Made by a program: the position numbers and the translations under genes. Below are positions 55,601-64,000 of a stretch of 64,000 nt of DNA, in pieces. The notes beneath the pieces were generated by a model that was given only the letters and a program-made list of their open reading frames with translations, made no database searches and was not told where the DNA came from. The stretch is from Saturnia japonica. Its lineage: Eukaryota; Arthropoda; Insecta; Lepidoptera; Saturniidae. Position 1 is the stretch's first letter, and every line of letters starts with the position of its first letter. The stretch covers positions 5,883,190 to 5,947,189 of the forward strand of contig CM065311.1 in the NCBI GenBank assembly GCA_033032175.1, in the 5' to 3' direction.

Positions 55601-58597
55601 ACAGTAATCACGAACACGTGCGTTGCAGTTAATTTACGTCATAGAGACAAAAAATATGTGTGTAACCATAACATGCGGTTGAAGTTATAAAAAAAAATTC
55701 ATTTGGACTCTATTCATTTTTAAACTTTACTTATTAGTCCATAACGTAACGCGTAATGTAACGTCACGTTACACAGTTTATTCCTTACCGTGCTCAAAGA
55801 AGTTCCACTCAAAAATGTTTGCACGCCAAAATTATTACTGTGTGTAGTCTGTTATCATGTAACGAGAGACAGGGAGGGGAATCTTTACAGTGTTTTAATC
55901 ACACCGGCTTATGGTAAAAGCAAAGGTATAGTAGGTAGACAGATATAAATACCGCAAACGGCTTTTTCTTCATGCATATGGTGGTTAAAATTAATTTCGT
56001 ATTGAGGCTACAGTGCCTTATCATTACACTATCGGATCTCCTCGTTTGTGATTCACCAGGGTTTACCGCGCATAGATGTAGCTTGTGTAGGTAAAGGTAT
56101 GTGAGACCGGCAAAAGAAATGACGGTAGATATTAATACAGCTAACGGCTTTTTCCTTCATGCATATGATGGTTAAAATCAATTATAGAAAATCATTGACA
56201 ACTAGCGATTCGTTTCATGCTTGTGTTAGAGATTATTAAAAAAAAATTCAATGTGTTTGTGCTGCTTCAAAAGCGGTATTGTTAAGAAATAAAGTTCTTA
56301 AATCTAGTAATAAGACCAAAACTGTTTGGCAAATAATAAATAAGAAAACAGGAAAAATTAGGAAAAATGATAATACACTTAATCTGAACGCCGAGGGAGT
56401 ACATATCTCAAACAGTTCAGAGGTAGCAACTGTTTTCCAAGATTATTTCACAAATATACCTTTAGACGTAACCAAAAATATAATATCGTCACCCCATGGT
56501 GCCGCATCACTTTTGGAAAAGTTGATTGCACCTTTACATTCTAAATTTAATTTTACATCCATTAGTGCAGGTGAAATAATTAGAGCTTTTAAACAATTAC
56601 ATTTTAAAAATACTGAAAACATTTGGGGAATGTCAGTAGTAGTTCAATCCTTAATTATCAATATTTCACCATATCTGGCTCATATATTTAATCAATGCAT
56701 AGAAACAGGATTTTTCCCTAATATGATGAAAATTAGTAAAATAGTTCCATTATTTAAAGCAGGTTGTAGAAGTAATCTTGGTAATTATAGACCAATTTCT
56801 GTACTTCCTTCGGTTAGTAAGATTTTCGAGAAAATTATGCTTAAGCGGTTAGTAGAGTATTTTAATAAACACGACATAATGGATGGTCGACAGTTTGGAT
56901 TCATGAAATCCACCACTGACGCTGGTGCAATACTACTAAGTCATATATTTGAGTCATGGGAAGAGTCGCAGGATGCAAACGGTGTATTCTGCGATCTGTC
57001 AAAAGCCTTCGACTGCGTTGATCACACCACGCTGATACTTAAACTAAAACATTATGGTGTTTGTGGCCATTCTCTCGACTTTCTCTCTCTTATTTCTTAT
57101 TTAACAGACCGCTGTCTAAAAGTAAGTGTAAATGGGGCAACGTCTTCTTGATCATTGGCAAGAATCGGCATCCCTCAGGGATGGATTTTGGGACCATTTC
57201 TGTTTCTCGTTTATATAAACGATCTACCGCTAGTAGTTGAAAATGGCGCTGACATGGTCTTTTTTGAGGACGACACTTCACTTATATTCAAAGTGAAAAG
57301 AATAGATTCGGAGCTTAGGCAATTAAAAATTATTTTAATTACAATCTCTGAACGGTTTGCTTTAAATAATTTACTGCTAAATGAAAACAAAACCAAATGT
57401 ATGAGATTTGTCTTGTCCAATGTCCGGTGTGTTGATAGTAGAATCAAGATAGAAAGGAATTTAGTAGGCTTGGTTGATAGTACTGTTTTCTTGGGTTATC
57501 TTGATTCTAAATTACAATGGGGTCCGCACATAAAAAAAACCTTTATTAAACCTTGGCGGGAAGATTAAGTTATGTTGCATTTACAGTACGTAAGATTCGA
57601 CAGTTAACAGATATTGCCACTGCTAGGTTAGTCTACTTCGCTTACTTTCATAGCTTAATGTCTTACGGTATTTTGCTGTGGGGTTCAGCAGCTGAGGTAG
57701 ATACCATTATTTATATTATAAAAACGGGCAATTCGTGCAATTTACAACCTAAAACCTCGTGAATCACTAAAGAACAAATTTCAGGAATATAATATTTTAA
57801 CTTTGCCCTCCCAATACATCCTTGATAACTTAATGTATATTCGTAAAAACTTAGTCAAGTTAGATTTTGTCAAAGACCAGCACAATGTTAATACTAGAAA
57901 TAGAGATAAATTAGTCTTATCGTATTTTAGACTAAGTAGGTGCAATAAAAGTTTTTTAGGTAATAGTGTCAGGTTTTATAAGATCCCGAAGCATATTACT
58001 GATTTAGCAGACAACAAGTTCAAGGACCATGTCAAGCAAGTTTTACTGTGTTTTAGGGTGGATCATTATGTAAATGATAGTGATGTCTGGAAGCGACTCC
58101 CTCTCTGTGCATCCACTAATATATTATTATTGTACCTGTTATATTAACATTTGTACAGTTGACAAAAAAAGATAAACCCGATCGAGTTTCTTACCGGCTC
58201 TTCTCGATGTCTGGGACGTTTTCCGAACCGGTATTAGTGTTTTGACGTTCTTAAGTGCCTTCTTAGGGCCTAAATTGAATAAAGATTATTTTGAATTTGG
58301 GAATGGGATTATTAGTCCCTATCATTGTGCTATCGGGACCTCCTTGTTTGTGGTTCACAAGGATTTACCGCGTGTAGACGAAGCTTGGTAGCGTTTAGGT
58401 AAAGGTTTAGGAAACATCATTTATTTACATATCTTTGGTGTTATATTGTTTTGTAGGAAATAGCAAGACTACTGCGCCCGAACACGTTACGAGCGAAACT
58501 GGGAAAGACGAAAGTTCAAAATGCTATTCATTGTAGTGATTTAGCGGAAGATGGATTGCTCGAAGTTGAGTATTTCTTCAAGATATTGGATTTATAA
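49683..58597 (+). CDS. NME7: NME7 (DM10 + two NDK domains), canonical copy
   Basis: Seven coding exons join in phase to 381 residues: 49683-49685 (only the ATG), 49754-50034, 50377-50538, 52196-52394, 53002-53247, 54932-55045 and 58457-58597. All introns are GT-AG. DM10 domain: residues about 9-93 (GEWYDSQASLIRRFSV, FYYPTDDTLEMYD). First NDK domain: AMIKP with Lys about 101, and RNCVH with active-site His about 205. Second NDK domain: CLVKPHAI with Lys about 246, YEVYKGIVPEYK, GPCVAMEI, and QNAIHCSD with His about 360, ending EVEYFFKIL. Vertebrate NME7 is about 376 residues and has the same layout. It is a component of the gamma-tubulin ring complex and of ciliary microtubules. Intron 6 holds LINE remnants. 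The divergent paralogue lies head to head at 16979-31783. Confidence 0.92.
53455..53530 (-). pseudogene. LINE C-terminal remnant in NME7 intron 5
   Basis: The minus strand reads EWNELPQHIITVPSV and CSFKN, the WNxLP ... SFK phrase of the end of jockey- or RTE-type ORF2. Confidence 0.45.
54065..54270 (-). repeat. Dispersed repeat in NME7 intron 5
   Basis: CTGTCTGTTTGTTTCGAATA, GGTTTGACCGATTTTTACGG and an end ACGGAGCCGCGGCTACAGCTAGT. This is the minus-strand form of a common moth dispersed repeat. Confidence 0.5.
54355..54475 (+). repeat. LINE 3' end fragment
   Basis: ATCGAGTTTCTTACTGTTACTTCTCG and GGCCTAGATTGAATAATG match the 3' end of the decayed LINE at 58180-58290. Confidence 0.5.
55046..56200. 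other. NME7 intron 6, first part
   Basis: Contains a segment (about 55985-56100) that is repeated at 58325-58425 and a diverged internal duplication of GGCTTTTTCTTCATGCATATG at 55963 and 56147. No gene. Confidence 0.4.
56265..58290 (+). pseudogene. Jockey/CR1-like LINE, RT part, 5'-truncated and broken
   Basis: Reads KTVWQIINKKTGK, then GNYRPISVLPSVSKIFEKIM, FDCVDHTTL and IGIPQGWILGPFLFLVYINDLP. The catalytic site is altered (FEDDT where YADDT is usual), and a STOP follows ATSS at 57149. A further stop lies at about 57566, and the C-terminal piece 57803-58147 is in another frame. The 3' end (58180-58290) has GAGTTTCTTACCGGCTC and AATTGAATAAAG. It has no endonuclease, so it was truncated at insertion. 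It lies in the last intron of NME7. Confidence 0.75.
58325..58425 (+). repeat. Direct repeat of 55985-56100
   Basis: ATCATTGTGCTATCGGGACC, CACAAGGATTTACCGCG and GTTTAGGTAAAGG correspond to ATCATTACACTATCGGATC, CACCAGGGTTTACCGCG and GTGTAGGTAAAGG at 56016-56098. Confidence 0.55.
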
Positions 58598-59425
58598 ATT
58601 AATGCTAGTTTTATTAATACCTCAATAACAGTTACTTAAAGAGGATTTTAATGTCTTCGTGTGAGATTAATTTTTGAAGAATGTAAATACACTTTATTGC
58701 ACACATTGTAAAATAAATGAATAAAACATTAGTTTTAAATATTGTACCTAAATTGTTAATAGATCACTTGAAAAGTAAACAAATGGAAATTAACGCGTGT
58801 GTCAAGATATTTTAAATTGTTCTGGCATGCTTTTAACGCTAATCTGGATAAATATTAGTCCGATATTTCTGTAAGTACACTGTTGGACTTAGCTGTAGGC
58901 CTCTCTAGGCATGGGTAACACAGCAAAATTCCATGCGCTAATTCAATAACTCAAGGGTAGCTTACTACGCCGGCGCAGCAAAATGGTACGCGGGACAAAC
59001 AAGTTAGAGAAATGAATGAGGCGGCTGACCTGCACAAATGGTGGGGTGTGGCGCTGTGCCATAGCCGGTTTACTGCGCTGAAGTGCGCTATGCGCTAACA
59101 CATTTAGAAAGTGGACGCCCGGCGCAGTGAACCGAGTTGGCCCATATCTACTCTATACCCGCCAAGAGGTCTTGTCTTCGGTCTTTAGTATCCTATTAGT
59201 ACCAGTTGCTGCACAGATGATACAGTTTAAGGATTTCTTATAAAATGTTAAAAATGCATATTAATAGAATGGAACTTATTTGTCAATTGTTGTTAAACCA
59301 ACTTATTAACTTATTAGCTTTTTACTAAAAAGCTGCTAAACTTTAAAATTATTTTATTGTGATTATATTTATCTGGTCAATTAATTATTATAGTTATATT
59401 TATATTATATTATATAATTATTATA
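58598..59425. other. NME7 3' flank
   Basis: AATAAA-like signals near 58710-58725 may end the NME7 transcript. The GC-richer piece at 58900-59150 (CGCCGGCGCAGCAAAATGG) is repeat-like but unnamed. Confidence 0.35.
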
Positions 59426-60406
59426 TTGTGTATTAAGTTCGGCCTGAAGATCAGTGTCAATAAGACGGAGGTGATGTCCCTGGACATACATGATCACGAG
59501 ACACTGACCATAAACCTTGGTGAGGATGTGCTGAAGCAGGTGGATACATTTCATTATCTGGGGAACACTGTAATATTCAAGTGTGACCTTGATGCAAAGA
59601 TCAATAGCAGGGTGGGTGCCGCAGCGGCGACATACGGTGAGCTATGCTCCAAGGTCTTCTGCGCGCATGACCTAAAGTTGGCCACTAAAATATCTGTTTA
59701 TATGGCAATCGTGCTGCAAACCTCCTATACTCCTCTGAGACGTGGTGCGTATACCGCCGCCACATTCGTACTCTGGATCGCTTCCACCTTAAATGCCTCC
59801 GTACCATCATGAAGATAAGATGGTCTGATACAGTGCGAAATACCGAAGTTCTGCGACGAGCCAATGTTGATGGCATTGAGGCATATTTAATGCGGCGACA
59901 GCTTCGGTGGTGCGGTCACGTATCTCGCATGGCGGAGGAAAGATTGCCAAAGCGCATCCTCTACTACGAACTGGAAGAGGGCAAGTGGAGTCATGGCGGT
60001 TCCCTCCTCCGGTACAAGGATGTCCAAAAGCGACACATAAAGAGAGCCAAACATAGACCCTTCTCGTTGGGAACGTTTGGCAGCACAGCGGTCGGAATGG
60101 CGCAGGATGGTCAACATCCATGTACGCGAGTTCGAGGTTCAGCGTAAAGTTGTCCTTGATACCAAACACGACCAGGTAAAGACTCGCCCACCTGCTGCCA
60201 TAACATATCATTATATGAACGGCGTATTCACGTGCCCTCAGTGCGCACGGAGTTTCGCCGCGAAGATAGGCTACATAAGCAATCTTCGAGCGCACCAGCG
60301 CCATTTCTCTGACAAGGAATCGAAGTGGTCGCCATGGCCGAAATCGGTACCGGAAAAATCATTATCATCATCATTATTTAATTACGTCAACGAATTATAC
60401 ATGTGA
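59426..60406 (+). pseudogene. LINE RT C-terminal fragment with a terminal zinc finger
   Basis: Reads LKISVNKTEVMSL, FHYLGNTVI, INSRVGAAAATYGEL and [16 protein letters not shown]. After a +1 frame change near 59715 it continues as [42 protein letters not shown] and FKDVQKRH-type text ([10 protein letters not shown] here). After a second frame change near 60110 it reads FTCPQCARSFAAKIGYISNLRAHQRHF, a C2H2 finger. This order (end of RT, RWCGHVxRM, final zinc finger) is well known for one class of LINE ORF2. Only the 3' third is present. Confidence 0.75.
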
Positions 60407-60779
60407 TTAAGTGTCACATGAAAATCAGTTTTTTTTTAATTTATAGCAATGGACTTTAAAAGAAATTTCGTGTCTCGTCAGTATAAGTCGTATGATGTTG
60501 ACAAAATTAATTTTATTGTTACTCATATTATTTTATTGGAATGCAAGGCGTGAGCTCTTAGGGTTTCTTATCAGCATCATCTCAGAGATAATTCTATTTA
60601 AGCCCCCTAGGAGATGAATTATTATTGTTTATTATTAAATTATCAAAACAATCGTATTTCCCACCTCCCGTTTCCACAACAGCAGATACACACGCACTGG
60701 GCTTCGAAGTCACAGTTTTACGGTAACCTCCATCTCGGCACGAACTTAACAGTTCTCTATGTCTTATTTTTGTTGTACC

Positions 60780-60960
60780 GTGAAGCTGTGGAACGATTTC
60801 CCGGCCAGTGTGTTCCCTTCTTCTAACGAGTTCGAGTCCTTCAGACGTAACGTGAAGAGATATTTATATAGGCCGGCATAACAGCGCCGATGGATTTAGA
60901 CCTCTCGGTGGTTGCCGTTGCGTTTGTATTGTACTGTGCTTAACATTAAGGACAGTAACG
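60780..60960 (+). pseudogene. LINE C-terminal remnant
   Basis: Reads VKLWNDFPASVFPSS, NEFESFRRNVKRYLY and RPA-stop, then GCCGGCATAACAGCGCCGAT, GGTGGTTGCCG and the tail. It is a clean end of an RT-type LINE protein. Confidence 0.6.
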
Positions 60961-62584
60961 TCAATTTACTGAGCTACTATATAAAAAAAGTATTTAAGAA
61001 ATTCCTTATATAGTGCTCATTTACGTTAAATAAGTTTTTAACTCCTTTGCAAATTTTCATGCTTCTAGACCCAACGGTTTAAAGTGTGCGTTATCTGTGA
61101 GTCAGTTTTAAGAATTTTATTAATTTTATTTTCTATGTCCAGCTTAAATTAATTTTAATTTTATGCGAACCTCTATATCTATATAATTCAGGTACACCTC
61201 TACCTCTATATAATCTTTAGTTTTAGATCTTTGTTTCATCGCATTTAAATACGTTTGTCGAGTTCAGTTATATTCGCACTACATAGATCTTCTTATATAT
61301 AAAAATCGATGTATGTACATGTATGTTCCTTATGGATTCTAAAACGGCTGAAGCGAATTTGATGAAATTTTCAGACAATCTTTAGCCCAGCCGGTGATCC
61401 TGTAAAGTTTGGTAACGTTCGGATCAATATTCCTTATGGACCCCAAAACGGCACATAAAAACATGACCGGGTTTGCTAATTTTATATAAATACGTTTGTA
61501 TAACATGTAAGAATTTGAATTTTAATTCGTTGCCTCAAAGCGCTCCGATTAAATCATGTTAAATTTATTGCAGTTTAATTCTTAGTAAGTGCTTGTATGT
61601 ACTTCACTTTTGTTATAATGTGGATTCGTTAAGACGTGGTAATCGGTTTCTGTGATTATTTTACATTTTATATTGAGAAGAATTCCACTCGTTCGTCTAG
61701 CAGTCTTGGTCATGTTGTTTAAATAAATAATTTCGCTCATATCGGCTAAGGCTGTCTATATTTAAACTAGCTTTTATACGCAAGACTGATAAATATAATT
61801 TTATTTTTACTTGTGTGTGGTATTTGTAAACGTTCCTTTTGCTTACATAATTTATTATATCTTGATAATATTTGCAAAGAATGTTATTGTGAATTTATTT
61901 AAATACGTATAACTTTTTAAATTAAATATGTTTGTGAAATTTAGAAAAAAAAAATGTTTATATATACATACATATAGGTAATATTTGCAAAGGTGAGTCA
62001 TTATATGTAAAATAAACAATTTAAAATATTATTTGTGTTTACTTATATCTACGTGACTTTTTCTAATATTTTACGCAATAATGATATGTGCATTTCGTGA
62101 TGGGAATGTGGTCGCGGGTTACCCAACAGTTTTATTTGGTACCTTCTCGTAATACTTTCACAACAGTTGTGCATAGATACAAAATACAATGAAATTATTG
62201 ATTAAGTTTGACATCGATGTCTGTTTTAAATGTAAAGTTGTATATAAAAATGTAATTACCTATGTTTTTTATTCCGATACTACATAATATATCATTATTT
62301 AACAATAAAAGTGGTAATATTAATTTACCAAACTATTCGACGAGACAGTAAGATATGATGATGATTATTATTATAAGATCAAACAGAAACACCATTGTAT
62401 AATATCAGATGGGACAACTCTTATAGAGAAAATACAAAGGTTGTATAAAAATGTATAGAATATTGAAAGAGATTGAATTTTGCTAATAATGCTCCTGAGC
62501 AAAATATGCAGTACCTGCATAATGCTGTAGCGTTGTACGAGCATGTACAGTCCGAACAGTTTCGTAGTTTCGACTTTCGTCATT
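60961..62584. other. AT-rich stretch with a dispersed repeat
   Basis: No gene. A repeat fragment lies at 61300-61480 (CTAAAACGGCTGAAGCGAAT, TTGATGAAATTTTC, GTTTGGTAACGTTCGGATC). Confidence 0.4.
61300..61480 (+). repeat. Dispersed repeat fragment
   Basis: CTTATATATAAAAATCGATG, then GGCTGAAGCGAATTTGATGA, a style seen in many moth introns and spacers. Confidence 0.45.
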
Positions 62585-62780
62585 TCTTTGCTGTACTGTG
62601 AAACTGTGAAACCGTCTCCCGGCTAGTGTGTTCTCTCCTTCCTACAACATGGAGTCCTTCAAACATCGCAGTTGAGCAGGCCGGCATGACAGTGCCGACT
62701 GATGATGGATTGCATATCCTTTGGTGGTTGCCGATGTTGATGGATTGCACTGTGTAACTGGCCAGTTGATTTGCCATGTT
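62585..62780 (+). pseudogene. LINE C-terminal remnant
   Basis: Same family as 60780-60960: GTGAAACCGTCTCCCGGCTA (compare CTGTGGAACGATTTCCCGGC), ACATGGAGTCCTTCAAAC, GAGCAGGCCGGCATGACAGT and GGTGGTTGCCGA. More decayed. Confidence 0.5.
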
Positions 62781-64000
62781 ATGATAAAAAAAAGTTAAAA
62801 TTACTTTGAATTAATAAAATAGGAAAAAACAAAGAGTAATAAGAACGTATTGTCCCAAGAGTTAACAGGCGATGTAAGTACTTACGTTAGTAAATAGTAT
62901 TAGTCAAAGTGATTCGATTACGAAATGAAACAAAATCAAATTCGAACAAACTCTAAACTCAACTCAATTCGAAAAAAATCAAATTCTGACTATAATGCAA
63001 AAATACGCTTCCATATCTGCCTTGAAAACGTTAGGTATACCAAAATAATAATTTAAAAAAATTTAAATCGCTTGCGATGCTTTTTGTGTTCTATTTCAAG
63101 ATATCAAATTCTCAAACTATACCTATATCTATTTCGAAAAAGGATAAAAATATTTTTGAACACCACACATATGCAAGCCATTATAAAAATAATCTACTTT
63201 GTTAGTAGGTAAGTACCTAGTAGTAAGTAGTATTAATTAGTACCTACACTTAATAATGTTTAATAAGTTCCTATGATAAACATCTAATTTAGAATTTAAA
63301 CGTTTGTCGCACTGGTCGAATGAAATCGCGAAATAAAAAACAAACAAGTCGCGAGTCGAACTCGCATCCTGAGGGTTCCGAACATTATTATAATACTTAC
63401 GGTACATTATTGTACAGTCTTTTACATAAACAATGTTTATATGCTATCCATATATTTTATCTCAGTCTGTTCATCTCTTAGTGCTCTTATAACTCAAGAA
63501 CCACTCGGTGAATATCAATTATTATTTTATAGATGTTTTTACTAAAATGATTTTAGGCTAAGTTTTGTTACGTTATCTAATAAAACAAGTAGGTAATAAT
63601 AAGATAAAATCAACTCGAAAAAAAAAAACACTATCAGCACGCTTTCTTGGAATACGCTGCCAAAACCGTTAAACATAAAAAAATAGAAACACGATACATA
63701 TAGGTAATAAAAAAATCTTGTACAATACACTAGACATCTGTGTAAACTAGAAAGATCTAAAACTACTATAACTGACTTTAAAATTTAAACCACGATAAGT
63801 AATTTAATTATACAGAAGAAGTTAAATTATTTATGTTATGTTAGAAATATACGCGAAACAATAACCCGACCTGTCCTGTCATTGTTTACTATTAGGGTAT
63901 TAGGTATATAGATTACAATTATGTATATAGGTATATATTGTTATACATATTAATGTATAACTTATAGGAGGGCTTTCAAAATTGTGTGTAGCATGGCAGT
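62781..64000. other. AT-rich, no gene seen
   Basis: Long A and T runs and short repeats only. Confidence 0.4.

Noticed and set aside
1..64000. CRISPR arrays, operons, bacterial-type promoters
   Set aside because: No regularly spaced repeats of that kind; gene structure is eukaryotic.

Overview
The window looks like a lepidopteran (moth or butterfly) nuclear genome segment. It is AT-rich, its genes are split by introns with GT-AG splice sites, a tRNA-derived SINE is present, and most of the sequence is nested transposable elements. No species is assigned; this rests on gene structure and repeat style only.

Host-type genes. Two NME7 genes (DM10 domain plus two nucleoside-diphosphate-kinase-like domains) lie head to head: a divergent copy on the minus strand (16979-31783) and a canonical copy on the plus strand (49683-58597). 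Their internal exons have the same lengths (162, 199, 246 and 114 nt) and the same phases, so they are paralogues from one ancestral gene. A small ARL14EP-type zinc-cysteine protein gene (14614-16945, +) ends 33 bp from the stop codon of the minus-strand NME7. A THAP-domain gene (2231-3378, +) and a small charged coiled-coil gene (4899-12669, +) lie inside an 11 kb block that splits a dead pogo-like transposase.

Left region (1-14 kb). A minus-strand pogo/DDE_1 transposase pseudogene is split into 12867-13990 (N-terminal part) and 385-1805 (C-terminal part). Between them lie the THAP gene, the coiled-coil gene and, in an intron of the latter, a 6.9 kb I-type LINE (5375-12267, -, 12 bp target duplication). 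That LINE carries another repeat (8357-9587), which itself carries a SINE-like insert (8731-9497).

Middle (14-35 kb). NME7 introns hold a probable LTR fragment, a Pao-like LTR/gag remnant, a 1.8 kb fold-back element, a tRNA-derived SINE with target duplication, and an ORF1-only LINE (27297-30064).

Centre (35-49 kb). A hAT element (35278-48887, -) with terminal inverted repeats and a near-perfect 8 bp target duplication is split by a second ORF1-only LINE (37200-45489, +, 13 bp duplication). That LINE is split by an apparently intact BEL/Pao retrotransposon (38755-44572, +) with two identical 152 bp LTRs, a GGGTT duplication and one uninterrupted 1736-residue polyprotein. Three insertions can therefore be ordered in time.

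Right region (49-64 kb). The canonical NME7 is followed by decayed LINE fragments and AT-rich sequence without recognisable genes.

The strongest candidates for something new are the ORF1-only LINE family (two independent insertions sharing the same ORF2-less architecture, one with an intact 659-codon ORF1), the inverted NME7 pair, and the intact, recently inserted BEL/Pao element.
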